Positions 33,424-44,697 of a stretch of DNA of 64,000 bases are shown here, in pieces (the stretch's first letter is position 1; the number at the start of each line of letters is the position of its first letter). A model generated the notes under the pieces. That model saw nothing but the letters and a program-made list of their open reading frames with translations, was not told the origin of the DNA and ran no database searches. The DNA lies in NCBI GenBank assembly GCA_030248195.1, contig JASAND010011151.1, positions 16,948 through 80,947 on the forward strand, written 5' to 3'. This stretch comes from Trissonchulus latispiculum (Eukaryota; Nematoda; Enoplea; Enoplida; Ironidae). Made by a program: the position numbers and the translations under genes.

Positions 33424-34625
33424 TATCAGAAAGATAGGAGCGACGAACTCTGTCCGGAGGGTACTGCAAAAGAGTCTCCTGAAACCACTTGAAAGGCCGA
33501 TCCAATCTCGTGCCAGGAGACGGCGGCTTCGCCGGATATGAGGAGATACCCTTTTGAGGATCACCCTTAGTATTCCAAATATGCGGGCCTTTCCGATGAC
33601 ATGGACCCCGCTGACGAAGACCAGAAGACAAGGACCGCTCCGCAATGTAGTCAGCAAGATGATTCAAATCAACGATGGAATTTCTAGCATCGATGCCCAA
33701 GGTCGTGTTCAGAGTCCGGACCGTATCAACAGCACCTATAGCAAAAATTGGAAAAGGCGTGTTGTACAGGATAGGCTGCATGCCGTATCTGATGAGGGAC
33801 CAAGAAGGGACATCCATATAAATTCGAGGAATCAGAAACATAAAAACCTTGAAATTTGGATCGTGCGTACATTGGCTAGGAGCATAGAAACAAAGTGGAT
33901 CAATTTCAGTAGAAAATTTGAGCGGATGGGCCGGGACTGCAATCAACAAGATGGAGAGGGCTTTTTCCAGTAGACGAGTCTGGGAATGAACCTTGATGTT
34001 TCACGTAGGAGAGAGTCAGAAAACGAGCACTATCTGCCATTTTATAGATGTCCTGAACCTTGGCGTAGAGCTGCTGGAGCCTAGAAATTATCGTGATAGT
34101 GTCACGAGAATCTCGAGGTTTTAAACTACTCGGCTCCCTTGCCCATTTCTGCACAGCGGCCTCCCAATTTTTGAGTTCCTGGGATTCAATGAAAGCCGGG
34201 ATTGTCACAGGGTGAATTTCCCTATGCCTCAAATTTTCATCCAAATCATCTCTGGTGAGGGGAGAATTCGTGTTGGTCTTGGGCTCCTTTGAGGACCTCG
34301 CTGCTGCCTCTGCTGCACGACCCAGAACAGAATTACCCGCTGAACCTGACGAAGAACCGTTGCCCGCACAACGGCGCAGACGCGGGGTCTTCGACAGGTT
34401 AGGGGGAAACGCCTGCGTCAGATTGAGGGTAGCGTCACTGGCGGCTCGACCCCACGTAGAGCACCCCGGAGAAGACGACGTCGAAGCCTTAGCCCTCTCT
34501 AGTTCGGCTTCGAGATAAATTTGGACTGTGGAGGGCTGATCGTCCTCCTCCTGAGCAGATTCCGCCTGCTGAGCACAACCTCCAGGAGCATCCGGCTCCT
34601 CTGCCTGATCCGAGTCACGTTGCAT
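33424..34625 (-). pseudogene. LTR1 gag-like ORF, N-terminal part (frameshifted)
   Basis: ATG at 34625 opens an acidic, Ser/Ala-rich N-terminus (block DQPSTVQIYLEAELERA) and then a more structured region around RDTITIISRLQQLYAKVQDI. The frame ends at 33906. A second frame overlapping it from 33949 carries on with PLKFSTEIDPLCFYAPSQC and runs to the LTR2 insertion at 33423. The shift is a single base near 33990. The ORF continues in frame on the other side of LTR2 at 26013. No similarity to a named capsid family was recognised. Position, first large ORF after the leader, suggests gag. Confidence 0.55.
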
Positions 34626-34938
34626 TACACAAATTTTCAGAAAATTTTAAAGTAGAAACAAAGTTATCAAAATTTGCACTACGAAAAGAAAATAAAACTA
34701 CACATATACCCACAGTACAACAAAACTAAATTATAACACGAAAACAAATACCACAGTTTTCACAGGTGAAATGACATAGGCCCGTAGGAACACAACCAAT
34801 TTTTACCTAAACACAAAACAATAATGCATTAGTAACGTGTAAACATGCATAAAACAAAGTTAGCCAAATTTTATAAAAGCAAATAAAAATTCGTTTTAAA
34901 GGCAAAGTTTGGGCGTCCAGTGTTCCTCCAATACTGGC
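34626..34938 (-). other. LTR1 spacer between the Pro-rich ORF and the gag-like ORF
   Basis: AT-rich, stops in all frames, nothing recognised. Confidence 0.5.
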
Positions 34939-36102
34939 TCACCAGGACCGAGGGCGCAAGCACTGATTAGAAATGTCCCACCACCAATAAGAGGTGTCCG
35001 ATCCAAAAGCTGGATGGAGTGGACGAGGGTTTCCCGGTATTCCAAACCTAGTGTTAGTGGTAACACCCGAACCATGGTACATCATGGTGAATTCCCCGCG
35101 GTGAAAGACACGCGGAGCCCGTTGACCACAGGTTGGGCAATTATCGATTCTGGCAAATTCCGGCGAAATAGGCCCAGAAATGTACCCCTGCGGGGTTTGA
35201 TGCAAGGCGATAATATTTGGGACCCCCGGAGGTGGCCGTGTAGGCGGCGGTCGTGGCATCACGGGACGAGGCACCAGATAAGGATGCACGCGCCCAACAG
35301 ATATTGGGTGCCTAACCACAATATGGACCGGAGTCCCTTGGGGAGGCGCCCCCGGACGGACCACACGCAGAGAAAAGGGTGGCGAAAGATTTGGCATGAA
35401 ATGTCTTGGTGGGGTAAAATCCCCAATTGGTTGTCTCGGTCGAATCGGAATGGGGTAAGAATGTTCCTGGAGAAAATTGGGGCGAACATGTGGTGCCCTC
35501 TGAAGAATAGGCAAATTTGGCAATGATGAAGACGCCGAAATTGTGGTGGTGATTCCTGGGTGGGGTCGGGGGTCGAACAGCACCACGAAAAATTGGGGGG
35601 TGGGAGGGTTTCAAATTTTGGGGGTGGGGGGGGTTCAAAATTTTGTAGGTGTAGGTTATCAGAATTTTGGGGGTGGGGAGATTCAGAATTTTGTAGGTGT
35701 GGAATTTCAGAATTTTGGGGGTGGGGGGATCCAGAATTTTGTAGGTGTGGAATTTCAGAATTTGGGGGTGGGGAGATCCAGAAAAGTGAACTCCCGAACG
35801 TCGCGGCACAACTGGTGAAGAAACCACAACTTGTGGGGGTGGGGGAGGGGGTGGATTTGAACTATAAGGGGAGTCGGATTTTGTAAATTTTGGGGGGAGG
35901 CAATCCCCCCGTTCCCCCCATGCTGTCGCCCCCCCAAGTTTGCAGGAGACTTTTGAAAAAAATGGCGGTTCAAAAAACTATCCGTAACTTCCGGCGCCTG
36001 CGCATTTGGGGGTGACTCTGAAAAAAGACGAACTGTTTCGTCACGAAGTCTTTTTAAATAGCGAGTAAGCGGGCGAGACGAGTCTGTTGACGAATTTGAC
36101 AT
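34939..36102 (-). pseudogene. LTR1 5' Pro-rich ORF, split by a minisatellite
   Basis: ATG at 36102 is 17 bases after the PBS region and opens 115 residues (start MSNSSTDSSRPLTRY), ending at 35755. A second frame (35586-34939) gives 215 Pro/Arg/His-rich residues with a CPTCGQRAP cluster. Between them lies the four-unit minisatellite at 35608-35790, which changes frame. The two could be one protein disrupted by repeat length change, or two ORFs. No family recognised, and low-complexity Pro content could also produce open frames by chance. Confidence 0.35.
35608..35790. repeat. Minisatellite, about 50-bp period, four units
   Basis: Units alternate a GGGGGTGGGG core with GAATTTTGTAGGTGTGGAAT. 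It lies in the 5' coding part of LTR1. Confidence 0.75.
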
Positions 36103-36116
36103 GCTACTCTCCTGAA

Positions 36117-36131
36117 GGAACGGTCGCCAGT
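36117..36131 (-). other. Primer binding site of LTR1
   Basis: On the minus strand ACTGGCGACCGTTCC starts directly after the 5' LTR end (36132). Shares TGGCGACC with the two other LTR families here. Confidence 0.65.
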
Positions 36132-36724
36132 TGTAAAGATATTTGTTTGCCTCAGTAAAAGAGTCAATTTAAATTAAAGGAAGAGTTGCTAAGTTCGTGA
36201 GTGTGCGCATGTCAAACCTCGTCCCTAACTCGCTTACTCCCTAAACAACTACAGCAGGCGCCGGCAGTCCAAATTCGGTACCGTGAGTTTACTGGTTTTT
36301 AAGACAAAGTTATAAATTTGACAAAAAGACAAAATAATATTTAGTTCCAAGAAATGCAAGAACATACAGCTCACAAAACTCAAAAGAAATAGAAAATTTC
36401 ACGAAATTATACACGAATACCACAAAATAATCAACTAACCCAAAATGGGGGAAGGAACAGAATTTCCCAACCAAAGAGAGCAAAAACTAACCCGAAGTTA
36501 ACCCAACAGTGGGAGACGGCAATTACACCACCCGACCGACCGCTAGAGAAAAATTCCCAAGACTGAGTGCGCAAGCGCTCAATTTCAATGGCGGACTAGA
36601 ATTAGCTAAGGAACCGAGGTTCCTACACAGAAGTACAATTTTTCATTTATCGTTCGTAAAGATAACACTACGTTTTGGATAATTTTAAGTAAAAATCAAG
36701 AATAGTATCCGAAAATAGTTCACA
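36132..36724 (-). repeat. LTR1 5' LTR
   Basis: 593 bp. It is the 5' LTR because coding is on the minus strand. Followed on the plus side by TSD ACGT (36725-36728). Confidence 0.9.
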
Positions 36725-36728
36725 ACGT

Positions 36729-37475
36729 TGTCAATTACGGTGACTCGGTAGTAATTCTTTACGATGGTGAATCCTATGTTCCGATCATCTTGAAACCAAA
36801 GGCCAGTCAATTTCTGAAGCGTTCTTCTCCCTCACTTTCGGCTTTCGCAAATCCCCTTGAGCAAGGGACTAAGCACATATCGGTTCGCCGTGGGCTCCAG
36901 CCAACCCAGCTGTCTATCCTTAACTGGTCGGTAAATGGGTACCACTTCGGTGGGAAGGTAACAGGAGTCTGTGTTCTGGCGTAAGCCTGATGAAGGGCTG
37001 GCCCCCTTTCCACAGATGTAGTCAACATTCGAGTTGTCACTCCTGGCTTCGGGCTGAGAATCCGGAGATAAGCACCGGCACCCTATAACCTTCTATAGGT
37101 TGGAGTTCTCTCTCCAGGGGTCACTTTACCTTTACCTTTTCTCCCTCACGCTCACTATGTCGCATTCCAGATCATTCTGTTAAGGTATGTAGGCATAGAT
37201 TTACTAACTTTGCATGCTATAACTGCGGCCTCCCTGGTCACAAAAGGAGGTTTTGCTGCAATGGCCATGGTCTTCCATCTCCCAACTCGACACCTCACTT
37301 CTCACACCAATACCCGCCTCGGCCGCCCGCGACACGGCCTCCGTTAATTCCTCTTCTTCATCCTCCTCCCCCACCTGGTCCCAGTGCGAATGGACACCGC
37401 AGCTACAGCCACGTTGTGAAATCTGCTCCTGTGAGGCGTACACCTTTGCTGTCTTTGTATCCAAATTTTATATAG
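36729..37475 (+). pseudogene. LINE ORF1, 3' part with CCHC zinc knuckle (SINE-split)
   Basis: Directly after the LTR1 TSD the ORF1 frame resumes (GDSVVILYDGESYVPIILK) and runs to the SINE at 36836. Past the SINE, its 11-base TSD keeps the phase. The frame continues to a TAG at 37473-37475 through a nucleocapsid-type knuckle CYNCGLPGHKRRFC (C-x2-C-x3-GH-x4-C, near 37215-37256) and a Pro-rich tail. LINE ORF1 proteins bind RNA, and the knuckle would serve that role. With the NADAR part at 18726-19484 it makes one ORF, NADAR first and knuckle last. The tail overlaps ORF2 by about 40 bases. Confidence 0.75.
36836..37138 (+). mobile_element. SINE insertion in LINE ORF1
   Basis: 303 bp bounded by an 11-bp direct repeat TTCTCCCTCAC (36825-36835 and 37139-37149). 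It ends in a short repeat tail ACTTTACCTTTACC. A B-box-like GGTTCGCCGTGGG lies in the 5' part, which suggests a Pol III type SINE. The spurious ORF across 36790-36984 is half LINE and half SINE. Confidence 0.65.
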
Positions 37476-40309
37476 GAAGGCCTCCAATTCAAAAGTTAGT
37501 ACTAGAAAAAATTTGTCAGCTGTCTTACTGAATGCTCGAAGTTTGTTGAACAAAATTGATAATTTCAATATTGAAATAATTGAGGAGTTTAAGCCTGACC
37601 TAATTTGTGTAAGCGAAACGTGGTTGCATGAGACAGACCCCGACTCTATTTTGCTTTGTGATAAGTTGTATCATATTTTTAGAAGTGATAGGGCAAACAA
37701 TCCAAAAGGTGGAGGATTTGCAACGTTTGTAAGAAGAGGTCTAAAATGTCATCGGGTGGACGTTGCGACTGACTCTAAGGTTGATGCAGTTTGTATTTCT
37801 ATTAAATGTAAGAATGAAACTATTGCTGTATGTAATGTTTACCGTCCTTCGGTAGTTATGTCGGATCTTATTACCTATTTCAAAAGCCTTTTGGAAACAC
37901 TTACGAATATGAGTGTGCCCTTGCTTATAGTAGGAGACATGAATTTACCTGGTATTAATTGGGTTGACAGTACTGAAATTACAAATTACAGGCAGGATGA
38001 ATTTTTAAATATGTTCACATCCTTTGGTTTATCTCAGCTGATTCAAGAGCCCACACGTCACAAAACTGTTCTTGATCTAGTATTCGTTAATGAGAACTCT
38101 CTTGTTTCCAATATAGCCATCAAGCCTCCACTAGCAACAAGTGATCACAATGTAATCACATTTGGTATACATAAAAACGATACGAACTCAAGAGCGTCGC
38201 ATGTTTATAAGTACTTGTGGGATAAGGTAGATGAAGGTGCCATTTATGCATTTCTTCAAAACATGAACTGGGCTATTCTGTTTTCTGGGAAGTCTGTTGA
38301 TGATATGTGGAAAATTTTACGTCTGTTTGCGAACATGTTATTAAAGTTTTTGTACCTGTGAAGCGCGCCTCACAGCAAAAAAGAAGACGTTGGCATTCAA
38401 ATTTGACAAAGAGACTCCTGTCCAGAAAAAAGAAAGCTTTTCGTTTGTATAAAACAAATCCATCGCAAGTTTTGCTCAAAAGATACAAAGATATTGCTCG
38501 AAAATGTTCATCTGCTATTAATAAGGAATCTCTGCAGAAAGAATCTACTTTTTTGGCTAAACCGAATTCTAAAGAATTTTACAGACATGTAAAAAAGGTT
38601 CTAAACGGTTCAGATTCTGTTTCTGTGCTAGTTGATGCAGGCAATCAAATTTCTGATGATGTGGAAATGGCAAATGTATTCGGTAAACAGTTTTCGTCTG
38701 TGTATGTTGAAGATAATAATGTGCCACCTGCTATGCCTGTAGTACATGTTAGTGCCAATAACATCGATGTATTGTCATCATTTTTTATTACTCGTAATCA
38801 CGTAATTGAGTCTATCGCAAAGTTGAAAGTAAATTCGAGCAGTGGCCCTGACGGCTTACCAGCTATTCTTGTTAAAAGGTTCTCTACTCTTTTCGCTTTA
38901 CAAATACAAATGATACAAATGATCTTTCAAAAGTCTTTTGACGACGCATTTGTTCCCTTAGACCGGAAAATGGCCACAGTTGTACCCATTTTTAAAGGTA
39001 AATGTAGTAAGTCTGAGGCTATAAACTACAGACCTGTAAGTCTAACCTGTATATGTTGTACGCTTATGGAACGCATTTTAAAGAACGAACTGTATAAGTT
39101 TTTTACTTCTGAAAACTTACTAGCAAATGAACAACATGGTTTTATTTCTGGCAGGTCCACTCAAACTCAATTACTCGAATGTGTTAAGGATTGGGTGTTT
39201 TATATTGACGAGAAAAAACCGGTCGATGTAATGTATATAGATATCAGCAAGGCTTTTGATACTGTTAGCTATACGAAATTACTGTTTAAGTTGCATCATC
39301 ACAAAATTCCAATCAAATTCATCAAATGGGTTGAAGCTTTCTTATCTAACAGATCACAAAAAGTTAAGTAAATCAAAATTTCTCCAGATCTTATAGAGTT
39401 CTTAGCGGTGTTCCGCAGGGCAGCGTACTTGGTCCATTATTGTTCCTTGTGTACATAAATGATTTAGTGACTCGTATGAACACCTCTCATGTAAAAATTT
39501 ATGCGGATGATACCAAATTCTATTTCACTTGTAAGAGCGATGACGATTACAGACTCCTACTAAAAGACATTAACAGTGTATTTGATTGGGCAAATGAAAA
39601 TCAATTGAAGATCGCTTTGGAGAAATGTGTCCTGTTACACTTTGGTTGTAATAACCCTATGCATGACTATGTAATAAATGAAATTAAGATACCTAGTTCG
39701 TCGGGTACACGGGATCTGGGGGTGTACGTAGATGACAAACTTAAGTTTTCGGAGCATTGCACAAAAATTGTTACTAAAGCAGCACAGCGCACTAATGTCA
39801 TTTTTAGAGCCTTTCGTTGTCGAAATAGGGATTTTCTGCGTGCAATGTATGTTACCTATGTTCGGCCAATAGTAGAATACAATTCTGTGGTCTGGAGCCC
39901 CCACTTAAAAAAGGATGTAAAAGCGATTGAATCAGTGCAAAAACGTTTCACCAAAAGGATCCCCGGATTGAGCCTAAGACCGTATAAAGAGCGGCTGCAG
40001 CTACTTCAGCTGGAAAGTCTAGAAGCCAGGAGGATTAAGGCCGATCTAATACAATGTTATCGTATTGTTAATGGTTTGGACAATGTGGAATTTAGCGACT
40101 ATTTTATGCATCGTAATAGTAACGGACTAAGAGGGCATAGTTTAATGTTATGTGCTGACAGATTTCGACGAAATGAGAAAAAATTCTTTTTTGCTAGTAG
40201 AGTTGTCAAAGTTTGGAATAGTTTACCGGAATACCTCGTGAGTGCCACTTCTCTTGACGTTTTCAAATGTAAACTACAATCATTTGATGTATCCAGATGG
40301 TGCCCATGA
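37435..40309 (+). pseudogene. LINE ORF2: endonuclease and reverse transcriptase
   Basis: CR1/L2-like (Jockey superfamily) ORF2. The APE-type endonuclease has NARSLLNK, the catalytic Glu in SETWL, GDMNLPGINW and TSDHNVI. The reverse transcriptase has INYRPVSL, GFISGRSTQTQLLE, the Asp of YIDISKAFDTV, SGVPQGSVLGPLLF and the YADD box in KIYADDTKFY (about 39498-39527). The C-terminal KVWNSLPEYLVSATSLDVFK is typical of CR1/L2 elements. Two frameshifts, near 38312 and 39370, break it. The frame is open from 37435 but has no ATG before the endonuclease active site, so translation would need ORF1 coupling, frameshifting or a non-ATG start. Confidence 0.9.
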
Positions 40310-40500
40310 TTTGGCAATTTTTTGTAGTGTGTATGTTTCTTACTGTAATGTTTTATTCAAGTTTTATTTTGCTTAGACTATTTTATTGACCAATATATAT
40401 ATGCACTGGTGATACGTAAGAAGTTGTCTTGCAGCTCTGTATTCACCCTTTCAGTAAACTGTTTCTTACTGTATTGTAAATGTTTGCTGAATAAACTGTT

Positions 40501-40530
<30 letters not shown>
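40310..40530 (+). repeat. LINE 3' end with TTA microsatellite
   Basis: The 3' UTR ends in AATAAACTG and a (TTA)n run at about 40500-40528, followed by (TA)n. Short tandem tails are the normal 3' end of CR1/L2-type LINEs. This marks the right end of the LINE that began near 18.7 kb. Confidence 0.7.
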
Positions 40531-40535
<5 letters not shown>

Positions 40536-40621
40536 TATAAATGGATACATATAACAAAAACGGCGTATTTAATGTATAGAGAGGCTGAATAGACTCGAAT
40601 AGTCATACACTCCTTTTAGGC

Positions 40622-41335
40622 TTAAGATCCGATCTCCTCAAAGTTACTTTTTGTTTCTGTATTCTTCGCATCCTTTGCATTGTTCCCTCTCTGGAGGAGG
40701 AGAGCGCCCACGCGAACCAACTTTAACCACATTGTTCCTAGAATGACGCTTAGATGTGCCAGCGTGATCCTGTACCTTGACCGTCGTCGGTGAAACATCA
40801 GTTTGCGGGAACAGTCGGTCCACCATCCACTGACAGCTCGACCTCTACCGTGGGTACTTCCTCCGCCGGACCCCACGGACCCACAACTCGGACACGTTGC
40901 CCGCCGTCCTTCAAACTTTCCCCGAAATCACCGGGCATGCAATCCAGCCCCAGTGTCTACCACCACCGGGACGGGGCAGCCACGATTTCCAAACTTCAAA
41001 ACCGCCCTCACATCTGACAACTTCTGCCTTCCCATACCTGAAGCTGTACGGTCTAGCGCGGCAGTTTCGTGTACCTGCGTCGACGAGACATGACTCGCTT
41101 GTCCTACTGCAGGTTTCTTTCCCGAGGTCCTGCCGCGACTCTGCTTGCTGCCACCCGGGCAGTCTGAAGCATAGTGACCTTTTCGATTACAACTAAAGCA
41201 CACCACATCTTTAGTCTTACCAATTTTTGGAACCAGTCTTCTCCACATAAGCCGATTTAGGACTAGGTTTCCCCTTTGCAGGAAAGTCTTTCCGATCTCC
41301 TCTGCTCTGCTTTTTTGCTTCCCAGCAAGAAGCAA
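40622..41335 (-). pseudogene. LTR retroelement fragment: gag knuckle and aspartic protease start
   Basis: The minus-strand frame 41335-40928 has a CCHC knuckle CFSCNRKGHYASDC and, about 65 residues later, a retropepsin active-site block VPVVVDTGAGL. A stop follows at 40928, but the next frame continues (PGDFGESLKDGG) for about 45 residues, so one base has been lost after the active site. Nothing of RT or integrase follows toward 40622. This is a 5'- and 3'-truncated gag-pro fragment of a Ty3-like or BEL-like element, unrelated by sequence to LTR1 and LTR2. Its 5' end abuts the left arm of the inverted duplication. Confidence 0.7.
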
Positions 41336-42008
41336 TTTTTATGAAGTTAAAGCGGTCTTGTGAAGGCATAAAAAGTTAAGCACAAGGTTTTCCATTCACT
41401 ACGTTGCAGCACTTTTGCTACAAAGACTTTGTTTTTTTGCTTATACTGCCTTAACCACTAGAGATAGATCAAATGTTGTAAAAGCAAAAATTTTCATTTT
41501 GGTGTAATGGTTTCCTTAATGCATTTGTGCCTCATAGGCGCCTGGCAGAGCGCTTATACATTTATTCAAGCATTATGTATTAGTTTAAATGGCGGTTAGA
41601 TAATCGTTCAGTGTTATTGTTCAGTCGTTTAAAACCAGATCTTGATTCCTTTACTTTCGCTGCTCCTCATCTGAAAACACAAGCTTTTGTGTTACATCGG
41701 TTTGTGTCTGTTCTGTTGCTGATTTATTTTACTGGAGGATTGAGCGTTCGGAGCCCTCTTTCTATCCAGAATCCAATTAAATCATGGCAGCCTCATAAAG
41801 TTCGATCTCCCAGCCCAAACCCTTAAAATAGCCAAAGTCTGAAACTTTTCCTAAAGCAATGTTTGGACAATTTCTGCTCTACAAAAATGCCACAATTTAC
41901 AAACTTGCTTTCTCAAAACCCGAACTCTCATGCTCAAAATGTCATGTCATAACCAAATAAATATAATTAAATGTTATCTCATCTGGGTTAGCCTATATAT
42001 TGCTAGAA

Positions 42009-42994
42009 TCACAATCGCGTAGAAACCAAGTCACTACTTCCGCATTCTTCTTCACAATCTGCTTGGGTAAAATATAGCGTAACTTCGACAGGACAATCGC
42101 GTAACTTGCATGGAATGCATTGACCGTCAGAACATTCATATTGATAAGGAACTGCAAGTAAAAAGTTACAGCATTTATAAATATTATGGAAACTAGGGAC
42201 AGCTACTATGGTTACTAGTGATAATCTACACGTCCTACTACCTAATTAATACAATACGGTCAGTTTTTGCTCATACGAAACAGGCGTTTAGCTAATTTCA
42301 AAATCTGCTACCTGACATACGTTTACGTCAGATTTTGTTGCAAGCATCCAAAGAGTGGATCCAAAGAGTAGGAGGATTGAGGATCCACTTGCAATCACGG
42401 CAATCTTTTAAATGAGCGCATACATAAGGTTCTGCAAATAAAAAATTAAAACTTTTATTACCATGACATGTCCGTTAGGACTACAAATATAGAGAAAACT
42501 TGACCAACGAACCAGCGCCGATGAGGCTGTCAAATTCTTGCAATATTTGATTTTTCAAAAAATCATCAGTTTTGGATCTTGAAAAGCAATTTTCGCAGTT
42601 ATTTCTTCTACCATAAGGAATTGGAGAATACACTGAAGAGCAATGTTGTAGGTCTGGTTGGGAGGATTCGAATGATTGTAAGTTTGTCCGGGTAGGGCGG
42701 CCACTGTGTAAGTTAATGGCGGATTAAGCTAATTTCTCCAAAACACAAATTTTCACCCGCAACTTTTCTAAAATGTTTTTAAGCAAATGATGTAATTTTA
42801 TCACATTTTAATTTCAACGACAACTCACAACTTCAATACAAAAATCCGAAACAGCACCTCCTGAAGGCTGTGCTGTTGACGGCCACATTTTCGTGCACCA
42901 AATTAGTTTGTTCAACACCAGAAAAATAATTACCAGCAGTTGTGGAGTAAATCAAGGCTGCAGCCACAATACATGCAAGCCAAAGTTTGTTCAT
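42009..42994 (-). pseudogene. Secreted cysteine-rich peptide gene, left copy, exon 2 truncated
   Basis: Exon 1 (42934-42994) encodes the same signal peptide as the right copy, with MNKLWLACIVAAALIYSTTA. Exon 2 begins at 42431 after the same acceptor but keeps only about 64 bases. At about 42368 it jumps into what is intron 2 of the right copy, losing about 440 bp including four of six module-1 cysteines and the donor site. Exon 3 (42009-42151) is intact. Exons are all phase 1, so skipping the damaged exon 2 would still join exon 1 to exon 3 in frame and give a one-module peptide. Whether that happens is not visible from sequence. Confidence 0.65.
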
Positions 42995-43243
42995 AGTTGA
43001 ACGTGGTTGCCACAATACAGAGCTAAAAAATTTGAAATGATAAAAGTATCCTCAATCAATATAAAAAATGTTGCTTTTTGTAAGGTACACAATCCATTAG
43101 CAACTCAATTTTTTTCTCACACCCTACTCAGTGTTTTTTCTGAAACTATTGAATTAATTAATTATACTTGAAAGCATGGATCAAGAACAAGTTCTGCTTC
43201 ATACAACAACTTCTTATTCAGTGTTCAAGGAAGGGTGCTGACA

Positions 43244-43249
43244 TTTATA
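43244..43249 (-). promoter_or_regulatory. TATA-like box of the left peptide gene
   Basis: TATAAA on the minus strand about 250 bases upstream of the ATG, with a matching site in the right copy. A 5' UTR intron may explain the distance. Confidence 0.4.
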
Positions 43250-44697
43250 CTCCTAACAAAGCTGAAAGTTTCTAGTCTGTAGATAAACCTGGGAAGTTAT
43301 CACCCTGCCTACAATTCCTGGTGCCTAATAATAAACGTTTTAGTAGAATGGTTATCGTGGTATCCCCAGCTTGAAATGTTCGGTTTCTGTTTTGTTCTGT
43401 TTTTGCAAGACTGCATGCGATGCTTAAATTGTGCGCCAGCAAACTTACTAGTTTCAACTACTGCAATGAGTGAGATTCAGCTTTGCAGGAACCAAACAAT
43501 ACGAATGCGAATGGAAAAGCGTCGGCCAATTCTATATTCGTCAATTTGGTGAGCTGGGTTTGAATGATAACAAATATTCCACTAGTATTAGAAATACATT
43601 AAATTAAGGACATTGGTGCTTCTGAAAAATATTTTGAAGGAATTTTGTAATATCTAGATATTCCAGACGTCACATTATACCATTCCATAGATCTCATAGG
43701 AGGCTATAACATAGTGTCATCCAACATAAATACTTTAAAATTTCTTGTTTGGCTCTATGAAAATATTTACGTTTCGACACAATGAGAGAAGGCAAATTGG
43801 GTAGAAGGCAGAGTTAGGTAGAGGGCAGAAGGCATCTTGGTAATATGTACACGGCATTAGCTTTACCCCTACGATTGGAGAGTAATGCTAGGCGAAACAC
43901 CGTCGAAATTTGGGAAGTTTTTTGGCTCCGAATCGAGAAATTATCTTGTTATGAGAGCGCAGAAGCTAAAATTTGGTGTAAAAATAGACCCCATTGGACT
44001 CCAAAAGTCTGCCAAATAAGAAGGAATTCTGGAATCGCAAAACAGTCTTACGCCATTGAAAACATCGAAAAAGTGGCAAAAACCGGCAAAATGGATTTAA
44101 TTTTCAATTGACTTTGATATTTAAAAGTTGCAAACTCTTCATAAAGCTAGGAAAGCGGTTGCATCGGGTAGAAATCGTTCGCTTACGTATATTTTATTGC
44201 TTATCGAATATTTACGTTTGTTTTCGTTTTGTACGTTAGCTGAATATAACAAGGATATAATAGTTAGGTAGTTTAGTTGACTTAATATTCAACTTTGGGG
44301 GGGGCTACTTAAATCTACTTTTCCTACTTTGTCCAATTGACCTTGGCACTGACATAGGTATGGGTGTTGTCAAAAAACATCGGGTACTGAAATCTTAGCA
44401 GCCCTCCAACGCGCGCAGCCTTTTATGTGCCCGACCCTCTATTTTTCACAACTACCAAAATAATTGATTATAAATTTCTGCTGCCTGTCAGCTCCTGGTT
44501 TTAAAGCTGCCATTTGGCATCATGATTTAAAAAATGTGTCCAAATCTATTTGCCCGAAAACCAACCATTGCCAAAAAATGGTGACTCTGGCAATTTTTGT
44601 AGATTCAAGTTGACATAAAATTTTTTGCGCTCGGCAGAATTCCCTACCTTTTGGCACAAATCAGTACACCTATATGGCCTCTGTAAATGCCAAATTA

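Larger units (their letters stand above)
19485..36724 (-). mobile_element. LTR1: non-autonomous LTR retroelement carrying a NADAR ORF
   Basis: 593-bp direct repeats at 19485-20077 and 36132-36724 differ at four positions by my count (about 99.3% identity). The coding strand is minus: a PBS-like TGGCGACCG lies just inside the right LTR, and a polypurine tract AAAAGAGGGGGTAATC (minus strand) abuts the left LTR. TSD is ACGT. Without the nested LTR2 and one TSD copy it is 9,830 bp. It encodes a Pro-rich 5' ORF, a gag-like ORF and a NADAR-ending ORF. No reverse transcriptase, integrase, RNase H or aspartic protease block was seen anywhere, so it must be mobilised by another element. It inserted into the LINE ORF1. 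Confidence 0.88.

Noticed and set aside
34909..35526. 205-residue plus-strand ORF
   Set aside because: Antisense to the Pro-rich minus-strand ORF of LTR1. The Arg/Trp-rich composition is that of a shadow frame.
36790..36984. 65-residue ORF after the right LTR as a gene
   Set aside because: Its first 15 codons are LINE ORF1 and the rest is the SINE; the 11-bp TSD marks the join.
41611..41826. ORF mirrored at 60975-61193 as a gene
   Set aside because: Same reason. It overlaps the 3' flank of the peptide gene and has no recognised blocks.
43845..44111. ORF conserved between arms (partner 58196-58555, minus) as a gene
   Set aside because: Conservation is explained by the duplication itself. 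The composition is not protein-like, and the frame is extended differently in the two arms.
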